A DNA stretch of 64,000 nucleotides from Xiphydria camelus. Its lineage: Eukaryota > Arthropoda > Insecta > Hymenoptera > Xiphydriidae. The position numbers and the translations under genes are program-made. Shown here one piece after another: positions 47,009 through 56,568 of this stretch. Location: positions 22,856,827 to 22,920,826 of the forward strand of contig OY783196.1 in the NCBI GenBank assembly GCA_963678675.1, in the 5' to 3' direction. Numbering within the stretch: position 1 is the stretch's first letter; the number at the start of each line of letters is the position of its first letter. Below the pieces are notes generated by a model. That model was not told where the DNA came from and did not search any database. It saw only the letters and a list, made by a program, of their open reading frames with translations.

Positions 47009-47239
47009 TTGCTACTTTGCTTTGAGAGGGGCACAACTAAAAAAATAACGTTTTTGCGTTTTGTGTAATGCGTCAATGAGAATCTATTCATTGATGTATT
47101 TTTTTTACATAGGCAAAAGTTGATTTCATTCAATTAAATCAAAAATTTTTTATAACATTTTTACTGTACACATTTTTAAAACTTGTTTCCTGCAAAATTA
47201 TCATATTTCGAGTTATGCCCCTCTCAAAGCAAAGCAGCG
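47009..47239. mobile_element. MITE with GCTACTTTGCTTTGAGAG ends
   Basis: GCTACTTTGCTTTGAGAGGG on the left and, inverted, GCTGCTTTGCTTTGAGAGGG on the right, continuing to GGCA(C/T)AACT, form 28-bp terminal inverted repeats around an AT-rich non-coding centre. Confidence 0.8.
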
Positions 47240-47243
47240 ATAA

Positions 47244-47860
47244 TATGTCTACACGGTTAAAGCGAATACGTTAGTTATATGCTAATAGAAATTCTTTCCT
47301 TCGTCTGTTACAGGTAAGATACCGAACGAGAGTGAAAAATGTGTTCACGTCGAGATTTTCGAGGTTTCGGAATATCGAAGCGAGACCGATGCACGTTACG
47401 TCGTCGTCGAGGTATTTGTAGCGTATACGAGCGGACGTCGAGGAGGTGCAGCCACTTTATTACGGAATGCGAGCCGCGGATAGGTAGACGCCATACCACA
47501 TTGAAATATGACAAGTGCATTCGCGAGCTCTATCGCGCTGCTGCGTTGCGAACGTACGTGCACGCGGAGTCCTTGGGAGGATAAGCTCTAGGAATATGCT
47601 GTATTAGACTCTAGCCTTGCTATGCCAAGCGCTATTGGGTACCACGAGGTATCCTCCTATGGTCATTATACTCGAGAGGGTATTAACAACAGGGGGTGCT
47701 GCGAATATAGTGACCAAAATTAATCGGCTCTCATTTCGACTTCTTAATACCAGACAAACATTCAATCATTGAAATAGGTTTATAATATAGTAACATAAGT
47801 ACAAATCGTTGAGCCTATACTTTGTCGATGTTGAGTTATGCACACAATAATGAGGTATTC
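47244..47860. other. Anonymous DNA
   Basis: An 81-residue frame at 47339-47584 is arginine-rich with no domain and is not called. No repeat recognised. Confidence 0.4.
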
Positions 47861-47861
47861 G

Positions 47862-47990
47862 TCCCAATAGCAGGATACGTTATAGTAGCCGAACATATTT
47901 GAGTATAATCTAAATCATTGAATGGGATAAAAAGAAACGACTAATGTGGAAAGGAGTCTTCAATAAATTATGGATATATGTGGGAAGTAT
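47862..47990 (+). repeat. Dispersed repeat, copy 2
   Basis: It matches 5042-5166 in order and orientation (see the blocks named there). GTCCCAATAG at 47861-47870 is repeated inverted at 48075-48084, so this copy may belong to a small inverted-repeat element ending there. Confidence 0.65.
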
Positions 47991-48094
47991 TTCTAGTAAG
48001 AACCCCCCCCCCCCTGAGTAAAATCTGCTGTACGCATTTTTATGGCTGTAGGGATACTGGGCATAGCCGTCTAGCTATTGGGACAGTTACCTTA

Positions 48095-48350
48095 CATTGA
48101 GAGAAAAATGTAGTAGATTTGATTAAATCGGCAGTTACGGGTGGAGAAATGCAGATCTAGTTACTTGGATTAATAATTGATTGAAATGATTGAATAATTG
48201 ATTGATTGATTGATTTGAATGGACTGCAGCCTTTTCCCTTCAAATAGCTGTTAATCGTTATAACCAAATTTATTAATCGAAGCAACTAATTCTGCATTCC
48301 CCCATCCGTAAACGTAAATTTAATAAAATTTACCATTTTTCTTCTCAGAG
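48095..48350. mobile_element. Family B MITE, copy 2
   Basis: TA at 48093-48094 and 48351-48352. The ends are CATTGAGAGAAAAATG and, inverted, CTCTGAGAAGAAAAATG, followed by GATTAAATCGGCAGTTACGG and CCCCCATCCGTAAACG. An ATTGATTG run near 48188-48217 lengthens this copy relative to 5169-5388. Confidence 0.8.
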
Positions 48351-48352
48351 TA

Positions 48353-49315
48353 TACATATTCTTATCTTAATTAGGAACGATTTTATGAAAGTTCCAACAG
48401 GGACATATTTTTCATTGCTGGTACATCTTTGTCAGTTCACTGGAGTCGACTCGTTATCGGTGACCGAGTTCGGGAAGCCGGATACACCTATTTTCGGAAC
48501 AATTCCCGGAGCACGCCGTATACAATGCCAAAGAGCGTTCATATATCTCGCACGGTCGTTCCCCCATCTCCCGCGTTTCCTCGTCGAAACGACGTTGGAC
48601 GACGCACGTCCGTCACCTTTACGAGACCATCTGGGGTCCTCGCAAATGCTCAAATTTAGGAAAGAGACCTCGGCCGGTCGACAAACGCCTGCGCTCTAAA
48701 CACGGTAACGCCAGGTGTTTTTTTCGGTATTTTCGGAGTCAACGTACAGAATCGCGTTCTAGTAAACAATCCGATTGGTACCCGTTATGGATCGTCGTAC
48801 GAGCGAATTTTATTTACGTATCGTCCACTCGTCGATGTCCTATTTTCAGTCCGAACTGGCATGAAACGCAACCAAATTGCAAAATATGTCAGCGGGGATA
48901 AAATCGTTTTCGCGCGTTGCGCGTTTTTATCTCTTTCTCTCGCTATCGACGCGCAAGCTGAGAGTTGATATTTGAATTTGCGAAAAAAATAGCCATTTGA
49001 ATGGTATTTTTGTAGGGAAATTTCGAAACAGTCGATAGGCGATACACACACGTTTCGAAACGGAGATTCACGATATAATTATCGTATCATTTTAGGGATC
49101 GCTTAAAGTTTTTACTAGACCAGTAGATGTTTGGAACATTTTTTCGTCATTGCTTATATTTTGGAAACTTTCAACAGACAGCGATTCCAATGCTATATAT
49201 TATACATCATAAGTCGCAAATATTTTGTATCAGAATACACCTGCTCGGTCAGAAATCGGTCACTGGACAGTGGAGCTCCGGCGGTACACCACGTTCTGAA
49301 ATTCTAGTAATAACG
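48353..49315. other. Anonymous DNA
   Basis: Overlapping frames on both strands at 48385-48699 have no domain. No repeat recognised. Confidence 0.4.
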
Positions 49316-49316
49316 A

Positions 49317-49450
49317 GGGCCGGTTTTAACGACGCCGGGCTCAGTTTAAACTTCGTTTAACTTCAGAATCTGGCAGTACATTGGTTGTTTCTACGGAACT
49401 CGAAGTTGAAACTAAGTTTAAACCAAACTTAACGTCGGTGAAACCGGGTC
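49317..49450. mobile_element. Small fold-back element
   Basis: GGGCCGGTTTTAACGACG and CAGTTTAAACTTCGTTTAAC on the left pair with GAAGTTGAAACTAAGTTTAA and CGTCGGTGAAACCGGGTC on the right. Confidence 0.6.
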
Positions 49451-49632
49451 GTTGGTCCTAGGAGTTACAAGGGTTCATTGCAAAAGACTCAGTATTGAAA
49501 ACGGTTACGATTTTGTACGTGATTCCGAATAACTGTCTAAATACTACAGTCGAAAACAAACTGAAGAGACTTGAAATTCTTCGGATTGATGTTGGAATAG
49601 GATACTCGTTATGGAATGAGCGTCAGTGCCTA

Positions 49633-50015
49633 CACAGGGTGAGTTACTTAAGAGGTAGGATCAGTAAATTGCTTTTAAGGCTCCACTTCTCAGGTTCCTC
49701 TCGTTTTTGTGTTAATCAAAAGTTTTCTGAAATTGAGATATCGTTTAAATTATGGTCTTGATTTTCTTAAGGCGTGTGTCCGAGATATCGCTGCCAATAT
49801 AAAGATCCGAGAAAACCTGAGAAGAGGAGCCTTAAAACAACCAATATCGGGTAACTTCATTGTTTTTCCTCCGCTTGACCAAGTTTCTCTTCATGATAAG
49901 CGTAATAGCTTTCCTCACGAAGAGAAACTTGATCAGGCAGAGGAAAAACAATGGAATAGCCCGATGTTAGTCGCTTTAGACGATAAACCGATCCTCCCTC
50001 TTAAGCAACTCATTC
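49633..50015. mobile_element. TIR element containing two inner hairpins
   Basis: The left CACAGGGTGAGTTACTTAAG and the right, inverted, GAATGAGTTGCTTAAGAG are followed by AGG(T/G)AGGATC in both. Inside, GGCTCCACTTCTCAGGTTCC pairs with CCTGAGAAGAGGAGCC (49680-49840), and TTTTCCTCCGCTTGACCAAG pairs with CTTGATCAGGCAGAGGAAAA (49862-49950). TA flanks both ends. Confidence 0.75.
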
Positions 50016-50417
50016 TATAATATATACAAAACAGGCGTTCCGAATGTATGTTAGTTATCACTAATGACGTATATAGAAGTACACAAACTACTTATACCTA
50101 TTTGTTTTGTAGAGTACCATGAATTACGTGCACACATAAGAGCCTCGCATGGATAATACCTATATCGGAAATTTCAGCGTATACGAAACGACACACGGAG
50201 AAAAAGGATTAGGTAGTAATTTTTACAGAAAATTTCAGTAACAGGGCTTCTCGAAGTGGAACATTGAATTTTTTAATAGACACAGTATACTTTTTACAGT
50301 TTGGAACACTATAAATCCCTAAACACCCGACACACTGAGAGAAATTTATAGGTCGTACATCAATTTAGTCTAGCTATGATAGCTATACTTTAAGACTAAG
50401 TGAGGATAATTAGACAG

Positions 50418-50992
50418 CATACAGTGTGTATTCCAGAAACCTTGATAAAGGCGATATGCCGTAGTACACTAAACCGTCCGCTATTGGTTGTCGACTCGAG
50501 GATGCTGTAATGATTGGTTCTAATGATTTATCAGTACCCGGCAGTCGTTTCAATAGAATACCCCTATGTGTCCTATCTTTCTAGCAGCCGTAAAATATAG
50601 CTGGGGTCGCGTGCGGAAGAGATGTCGAACGTCGTATCATTTAATTGTTGAAATAATACTAAATTATCGGGTTTCGATGTGCGTCCTTAAAATTAAAATA
50701 CTCTACTTTTTGGAAACTATTATATTACTACGCGTCTCATTTTCGCAATGATAACCGATGTATTAGTTTCGGAATACAATGACCCTAACTAATATCTGAT
50801 ATTTCCCGCGTGGCTATGTATTTACGTCTGCTCGACGATCAGGGCTTAGGGATTTTCTACTGAAATGATTGCCGGGTACTGGTAAGTCGTTAGAACCAAT
50901 TATTACAGCCTCCTTAAGTCAACAACCATACGGTTTAGAACGTACTATGACATATCGCCTATGTCAAGTTTTCTCGAATACACACTGTAGGT
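50418..50992. mobile_element. Third-level fold-back element, ~135-bp arms
   Basis: CAGTGTGTATTC, GGCGATATG, GGTTGTCGACTC and CAGTACCCGGCAGTCGTTTC on the left are repeated inverted at 50857-50992 with moderate divergence. The centre is AT-rich and non-coding. Confidence 0.75.
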
Positions 50993-51112
50993 AACGGCAA
51001 TACCAAATAGTAACAAGAACAATACGTATTACTGAAATAACTATATGTGTAGCTAAAATAGGAATAAATTGCTAAGGTTAACTAGAACTTATTCTTATAT
51101 TAATAAACACTA

Positions 51113-51619
51113 CACTGGAAAAAAAGTATGATTCTTACAGCAATGTAATAGAAAGCTAGAAGTAGAGAATTTCATGTATAAAACCGCATACTTACGTTAG
51201 CAATATCGGTTTTGTTACTATTTTCGGTGAACATAGCATTACGACGTTCCAAATATAACTATTTATTACCTTCTTATAGCAACAGAATTAATAGTTTTAC
51301 AAAATGTATGGTTATAGAGCTGTCAGAGCTATCTATATTCTTACTAAAACGCTCCAGTTGCTGTCATAGTTTGATGTACTGTTCTAGCAATTCCACAGTA
51401 GATAGCGCTACTCTTACTGGAATACTTCAAGAGAGTGATTCGTAGATAGCTCTCACAGCTATTTGTATACCTGACAGACATATCCCACCCAATAGTTACT
51501 CTAGTATTGCCATGACAGCAATATTTCGTAGGTAACAGTAGTTAAATATAAGATGGTTAGAAAGTACAGCTGTCAGAGCTGAACAATCCGTTTATACGGT
51601 TCATACTTTTTTTCTGGTG
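51113..51619. mobile_element. Third-level MITE with CACTGGAAAAAAAG ends
   Basis: TA at 51111-51112 and 51620-51621 flank CACTGGAAAAAAAGTATGAT and, inverted, CACCAGAAAAAAAGTATGA. AGCTGTCAGAGCT-type palindromes recur inside (near 51319, 51442 and 51568). No coding capacity. Confidence 0.8.
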
Positions 51620-51993
51620 TAGCATTGCCGTACAATCTATAAATTTTTCTCTCAGTACATATTAACCGGAGGTTCGTAAATTTTTCTGTATACACTAATG
51701 TTTATACTATGACGAACTGTAAAAACTACGTCGCGGTCTAATAAAAGCGTCAATAGTTCACCTCGAGGAGCCTTGTTATTGGGATAACTGTAAAAATGCA
51801 TGGGTTTCCCCATGATTTCTTTACTAATTCTTTTTCTGCGTGTAGTTTTAAGTCAGTTTTAGTAAGCGCGCACGCGTTCCCGAACAGCAAAGGGAATGTA
51901 CTCGACGAAACAATGCGAAATTTGCCGGATAGCAAATACGGCACTCCATTGAGAACGGTCCCGATATAACAGAGAGTAACCGCGTGAAGCGGA

Positions 51994-52589
51994 TGACACA
52001 CGCCACAGAAGAAGCGCGGCGGGAAGGCCCGTCTGGCGAGCTCCGCCGGGGAACTCGGGCCCCGAAGCGGGCGTCCGAAGTCTTGAAAAAGACTACCCGC
52101 GTCGGGGGGAGGGCTAGCCCACGGACTCCGCTGGCGAACTCGAGCCTCACGGCGAGCGCCGAAGTCTTGAGAAAGACTGTCCGCGTCGGGGGAAGCGAGC
52201 GGTGGGGGAGCCTGCCCACGGACCCTGCTGGCGAGCTCGAGCCTCACGGCGAGCGTCTGAAGGCTGCGTCGGGATGGGAGAACGGCGAGAGAGCTAGTCC
52301 TGGGTGCTGCGAACTCGAGTCTTTAATGCGCGAGTTGTGGAGCTCTGAAAAGAACTGCCTGGCCCCGGGCTCGGGGCCTCCTTATATCTAGCCTCCTACG
52401 CTACAGCTACCTCTGCGCTTCCCCTCGATTGGTGGACCGCGGTCGGGTGGGGGACCGGTGCAGCGGGACGCACGGTGGGGTTAGCTGCGCTACTACTTAT
52501 GCGCGTCGGCCCGCTGGCCGAGCGCGTCTATGCTATTACTAATTCTAGGGCTAAAACTAATTATATTAACGCTAAAATGTCGCATGACA
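51994..52589 (-). repeat. 3' LTR (596 bp)
   Basis: It begins TGTCATGCG and ends GTGTGTCA on the minus strand, in standard TG...CA form. U3 holds two tandem copies of an 84-97-bp block (CCGAAGTCTTGA at 52075 and 52159). On the minus strand, GATATAAG (52381-52388) is a likely TATA box and ATTAAA (52322-52327) a possible polyadenylation signal about 55 bases beyond it. Confidence 0.95.
52381..52388 (-). promoter_or_regulatory. LTR TATA box (3' LTR copy)
   Basis: GATATAAG on the minus strand. The copy in the 5' LTR at 58037-58044 would drive element transcription. Confidence 0.55.
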
Positions 52590-52603
52590 ACTCTCCCCCT
52601 TCC
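52590..52603 (-). promoter_or_regulatory. Polypurine tract
   Basis: GGAAGGGGGAGAGT on the minus strand directly abuts the 3' LTR. It is all purine except the final T, which is the expected plus-strand primer. Confidence 0.88.
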
Positions 52604-52705
52604 AAAGGCGCGGGTCCCCTGGGGAGTCGAGCCGTCGGTTAAAACCTACGTTTAACAAAGTTAATCTTAGCCTAGTCCTAAGTTACAGACTAATTCACTT
52701 AACTC

Positions 52706-52927
52706 ACAAGTACAATTTTTCCACACTTGGAATGGAGCGCACCCTCGCACTGAAAAGTACAATTTTTCCACACTTGGAATGGAGCGTACACTTACGCTCA
52801 AATTTACAATTTGTCCATGCTTGGAATGAAGCGCCCACTCGCACTCGGAATTGCAAATTTCCCACACTCGGAATGAAGCGCACACTTGCACTCAGAATTA
52901 CAAATTTTCCACACTTGGAATGAAACG
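52706..52927 (-). repeat. Five 47-bp tandem repeats between pol and 3' LTR
   Basis: CCACACTTGGAATGGAGCG-type anchors start at 52721, 52768, 52815, 52862 and 52909, an exact 47-bp period. Units differ at several positions. In some frames they translate as repeats, but there is no common start and no domain. Confidence 0.92.
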
Positions 52928-53128
52928 CATATTTACACTTAAAATAAATTAAATACAAAAAATAAATCAAATTATACGTAATCAAATTTGTCCACCAGCA
53001 TATTTACACTTAGAGCAAATAAAATACAAAAAATACATCAAATTATATGTAATCAAATTTGTCCATCAGCATATTTACACTTAAAAGAAAATAAATCACA
53101 GTATACGTAATCAAGTTTGTCCACCACT
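52928..53128 (-). repeat. Three 71-bp tandem repeats between pol and 3' LTR
   Basis: CATATTTACACTTA starts at 52928, 52999 and 53070. Units end AATCAA(A/G)TTTGTCCA(C/T)CA. The third unit is shorter, with an internal deletion. The array directly adjoins the 47-bp array. Confidence 0.9.
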
Positions 53129-53154
53129 GTGGCTAGTTCCTCCGGTCCTCCTCT

Positions 53155-56100
53155 CTACGGGCCGGAGGTAGTTTCCCCGTTCCCACGGGGACGAAGATTG
53201 TAGTTGTGCTCAACTACGGGGAGGTCCATCGGATGAGGCTGCGTTTCCTTCCGTGGCCTACCGCGTCCTCTCCGGGGAGGTGGTGACTGAGGTGCGTCCG
53301 CATTTGCAAGAACGCCTCGGGGTGGATTGTTTTCCATCTGCGGGCCTGGGTATGCCGGCTTAAGTTGGGATTGGTGCACCTTGACCGCAACCCCGTTACG
53401 ATTGATGAGGAAAACGCCACTGCCCAGGGACGTAGTGACGTCGAAAGGCCCTTCCCAGCGAGGTGAAAAACCTGCGTGAAATGCTTGGCTAGCATTGGAG
53501 AGAGGGTGTGTCTTTGAATAAACCCAATCCCCAGGTTGGTACTGATGACTTCCTCCGTCCTCGGATGGTTGGTCCTTGGTGTAGAGCCTCTGGTGAGCTC
53601 TGGCTGCCTCGACTCGCTCAGTGCGAGGAGTTCGGGGTTGTTCCTGTAGCGCGAGTAGTCCCCACTCCCCAGGGCGAGTAAGGTTTCGCCCGAGAAGGAG
53701 TTCTGCCGGAGTTTGCCCCGTAGCCGCATTGCGCCGTCTGCGCAGGTTAAATAGGATCCTTGGAAGGTGATGGTCCCAGGTGGAGTGGCGTCCAGCTGCC
53801 AAATGGATGCGTAGCCCCTTCTTTATTTCTTGGTTTCGCCGCTCTGTCGGATTGGCGCGAGGGTGATACACCGGGGTGGTCCACACGTCCGCGCCCCAAC
53901 GCTGACAACTAGTGGCCCATTCTCGGCTGGTGAATTGCGGCCCGTTGTCGGAGAGGATTTCCTGCGGGTATCCCCACCGGGGCCAGACTTCCCGCTCGAG
54001 AATGTCGATGATCCGCTGAACGTCCGCCGATCCCATGGGATAAGCCTCGGGATACCTGGAGAAGAGATCCGTAACGACGAGAATAAAACGTTTACCTCGA
54101 CTAGTACGTGGGTATGGACCCATGAGATCCAGGGCGACGGTTTTCCAGGGTTCTTGTGGTTGCCGAGGTCGCTGGGGATCCCCTTCGTTCCCGCGGGTAG
54201 ACTTGCAGCATGCGCAGAGGTGGCATCCCCTGATGTATCCTCGTACATCTTGGCGCAAGCCTTTCCAGTGAAAGTACTTCTGGATGCTTCTGGTTGTCTC
54301 TGCTTCTCCGGGGTGGTCGGCCAGGTCGTGATACTCGAAGAGCACCCGTTGCCTGGTTGCGGCGGGCACCACGAGCTGGTTCACACCTTCAGGCGTAACC
54401 CGTAGTAAAGCCTGGTCATTTACGTGGAATCCAGCGTTCGGTGCGTTTCCTCCCCGGAGGCATGACTGGGCGAGTCGGTTGGTCTCCTTATCCAGTTGTT
54501 GCTCGGCCTCAATTTCTTCTCGTAGGTTGGGGAGGCCGAGGTTGTTGAGATGGGGACCCGGCGGCAGCATGCGCTCGGTGTCGCCCGCCTCGTCTAGCAC
54601 TTCCGTACCCGTAGGCTGGCGGGATAGCGCGTCTGGCAGCTCGTTGAGGCGGCCTGGGCAGTGCTCGAGCCTGAAGGCGAACTCTTGTAGCAACAATGCC
54701 CAACGAGTGAGCTTGGCCCGGTGGTCCTTCATGCTTCTGAGCCAGAGAAGCGCCCGATTGTCCGTCCGGAGTGTAAATTCCCGGTCCTCCAGGAAGGGTC
54801 GGTACTTCTTGATGGCCCAGATAATTGCCAGACACTCCTGCTCGTTACAATGGTAACGGCTCTCCACGGGGCTGAACTTTGCGCTGGCGTAACTTATTAC
54901 CCGCCTACCGCCTTCGGGTTTCTCCTGGTAGAGTACTGCACCCATTCCAAGTGCGCTGGCGTCGGTCTGCAACACGTACGGGAGTCTAGGGTCTGGTCTG
55001 CCAAGGGCCAGTTCTCCCGTAAACAGTTTCTTTGTTCTTCTAAAAGCCTCCTCTGTCTCCCGTGTCCAAGTCCACTTGACCTTGTCACTTATGAGGGCGG
55101 TGAGGGGGGCTGCGGTTCCCGCGAAGTCGGGAACGTACTCCCGGAGCCAGTTGCACGTCCCGATAAATTGTTGCAGCTCTTTGCGGTTCTTGGGGGTCTC
55201 GGCCTCTGTGATGGCCTTCACATGGTCGTCTTGGGCCCGGTTGCCATTGGGACCAATTGTATGTCCGAGGTACTTCAGCTCCGCTGCCCCGAAGTGACAC
55301 TTCGCCAGGGTACAGGTGAGACCATGTAGGGTGAGGCGTTCGAAGACTGCGCGGAGATGATCCAGGTGCTCCTTCCAGTTCCTGGAGTAGATGATGATGT
55401 CGTCGAGGTAGGCCAGGCAGAAACGCCGGAAGTGACCAGTCAATACCTCCTGACTCATAAGTCGTTGGAAGGTGCCAGGCGCTCCTTTAAGGCCGAACGG
55501 CATGACCCGGAACCTGTACTGGCCTCCGTCCGGTGAAGAGAAAGCCGTGAGCGGTTTAGAGCTTTCGGCCATGGGTACTTGCCAGTACCCGCTCTTCAAA
55601 TCCAGGGTGCTGAAGACTTTCGCATCGCCGAGATCCTTCAAGGCTTCCTGGATGATCGGTAGCTCCTGGGTGGCCCCTTCCGTGGCATCGTTAAGTCTCC
55701 GATAGTCTATGCAGAAGCGCACTGTGCCATCCTTCTTGGGGGCGAGAACTATCGGAGAGTTGTATGGCGAGGAGGTTCGCTCGATGATGTGATCTGCCAG
55801 CATTTCCTCGATCTGCTCCTGAATGAGCCTCTTCTTCTGATCCGAATATCGATAGTTGCCTAATCGGATCGGGCGGTTGTCGCGGAGCCTGATTTCGTGG
55901 CAGATTGTTCGGGTTTGCTGTAGGCGTCCGCCTCTGAAGAAGCACTCGGCGTGCTCATCCAGGAGAGATCGGAACTCCGCGTCGTAGGGGGGTGGAAAGT
56001 CCTGCTTGACCGCATTCCAATCTACAGTCCTTTGTTGGTCCACAGGAGTTTCGTCTCGTTGTTCCAAGTAGACTCGATTTCGTTGAGTGCGTCCCAGGAA

Positions 56101-56568
56101 TATGAATTTCTGGTCGTAGTCTTGGACTACAGCATGATGACGTAGCCAAGAGTATCCGAGGATGAGATCCTCGTTGAGGGTGTCGCTGACTAGGAACTCG
56201 CCGGGGTATGCTCTGCCTTCTATCACCACCGGAATGTCGATGCTTCCCAGTAGTGGCAACTCTCCGGAGTTACTCGCCAGGCGTGCCGTAGGGGGACAAG
56301 GTCGTAGGTGTCCCCTTTGGCCCGCGTCCAGCAGTCGGAAGTGCAGAAAGTTTTGGCTGGCTCCTGAGTCCAGCAGTGCCACCGCAGGTACTCCCCGTAT
56401 CTCAGTCTGGAGGTAGGGCAAGTCCTGTGATGGCAGACGAGCGTTCCCTACTGTGAGTTGTTGGATCCTGTCGGGGCGTCGGCGGCCGTAGGGGTTTCCG
56501 CCGAGCTCCGCCAGTTTTCCGGCCCGCTTCTTTCCTCGGCCCGCTTCCTTCCTGCGAGCACTGGACAA
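53155..56568 (-). CDS. pol: Pol polyprotein (PR-RT-RNase H-IN)
   Basis: This open frame of 1,137 residues makes the enzymes that copy and integrate the element. The aspartic protease has DSGA at 67-70. The reverse transcriptase (about 215-440) has TLDLKSGYWQ with D323, the MPFGLKGAP block, and YLDD at 387-390. RNase H (about 530-650) has D536, E578 and D603. Integrase has a zinc-binding HHCC (H747, H752, C782, C785) and catalytic D814, D874 and E909, then GPF near 1040. The C-terminus ends in an AT-hook-like RGRGRP (1100-1105) and a short basic tail, with no chromodomain visible. It overlaps gag by 121 bases in the -1 frame, so it is probably made as Gag-Pol by frameshifting, and the first Met need not be used. 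No inactivating change is visible. The spacing between D874 and E909 is 34 residues, one fewer than the usual 35. Confidence 0.96.
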   Translation of the reverse strand: MSSARRKEAGRGKKRAGKLAELGGNPYGRRRPDRIQQLTVGNARLPSQDLPYLQTEIRGVPAVALLDSGASQNFLHFRLLDAGQRGHLRPCPPTARLASNSGELPLLGSIDIPVVIEGRAYPGEFLVSDTLNEDLILGYSWLRHHAVVQDYDQKFIFLGRTQRNRVYLEQRDETPVDQQRTVDWNAVKQDFPPPYDAEFRSLLDEHAECFFRGGRLQQTRTICHEIRLRDNRPIRLGNYRYSDQKKRLIQEQIEEMLADHIIERTSSPYNSPIVLAPKKDGTVRFCIDYRRLNDATEGATQELPIIQEALKDLGDAKVFSTLDLKSGYWQVPMAESSKPLTAFSSPDGGQYRFRVMPFGLKGAPGTFQRLMSQEVLTGHFRRFCLAYLDDIIIYSRNWKEHLDHLRAVFERLTLHGLTCTLAKCHFGAAELKYLGHTIGPNGNRAQDDHVKAITEAETPKNRKELQQFIGTCNWLREYVPDFAGTAAPLTALISDKVKWTWTRETEEAFRRTKKLFTGELALGRPDPRLPYVLQTDASALGMGAVLYQEKPEGGRRVISYASAKFSPVESRYHCNEQECLAIIWAIKKYRPFLEDREFTLRTDNRALLWLRSMKDHRAKLTRWALLLQEFAFRLEHCPGRLNELPDALSRQPTGTEVLDEAGDTERMLPPGPHLNNLGLPNLREEIEAEQQLDKETNRLAQSCLRGGNAPNAGFHVNDQALLRVTPEGVNQLVVPAATRQRVLFEYHDLADHPGEAETTRSIQKYFHWKGLRQDVRGYIRGCHLCACCKSTRGNEGDPQRPRQPQEPWKTVALDLMGPYPRTSRGKRFILVVTDLFSRYPEAYPMGSADVQRIIDILEREVWPRWGYPQEILSDNGPQFTSREWATSCQRWGADVWTTPVYHPRANPTERRNQEIKKGLRIHLAAGRHSTWDHHLPRILFNLRRRRNAATGQTPAELLLGRNLTRPGEWGLLALQEQPRTPRTERVEAARAHQRLYTKDQPSEDGGSHQYQPGDWVYSKTHPLSNASQAFHAGFSPRWEGPFDVTTSLGSGVFLINRNGVAVKVHQSQLKPAYPGPQMENNPPRGVLANADAPQSPPPRRGRGRPRKETQPHPMDLPVVEHNYNLRPRGNGETTSGP
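56448..56568 (-). promoter_or_regulatory. gag-pol overlap with presumed -1 frameshift
   Basis: Pol lies in the -1 frame relative to gag over these 121 bases. On the minus strand a GGAAAAC run at about 56514-56520 is one possible slip site. It does not fit the X-XXY-YYZ heptamer strictly, so the exact site is undetermined. Confidence 0.6.

Larger units (their letters stand above)
50333..51655. mobile_element. Second-level element with CACTGAGAGAAA ends
   Basis: The left CACTGAGAGAAATTTATAGG, continuing to TCGTAC, and the right, inverted, CTGAGAGAAAAATTTATAGA, continuing to TTGTACGGC, mark one MITE. It is itself expanded by two further insertions. Its own sequence is 50333-50417, 50993-51112 and 51620-51655. 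Confidence 0.75.
50194..51842. mobile_element. Family H MITE interrupted by nested elements
   Basis: The left portion (50194-50331), starting CACGGAGAAAAAGGATTA, and the right portion (51657-51842), ending CTTTTTCTGCGTG before TA, are the two halves of the family seen whole at 44787-45112. The break falls inside CCCGACA|CATATTAAC, continuous there on the opposite strand as GTTAATATGTGTCGGG. About 1.3 kb of other elements fills the gap. Confidence 0.85.

Noticed and set aside
51984..52391. 135-residue open frame, repeated at 57178-58047
   Set aside because: It lies antisense within the LTR and recurs because the LTRs are duplicates.
52590..53154. Search for an env gene between pol and the 3' LTR
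   Set aside because: Only tandem repeats are present; no signal peptide, membrane segment or frame of useful length.
53830..54405. Long plus-strand open frames opposite pol (also 54721-55329)
   Set aside because: Antisense shadows of the intact pol frame.
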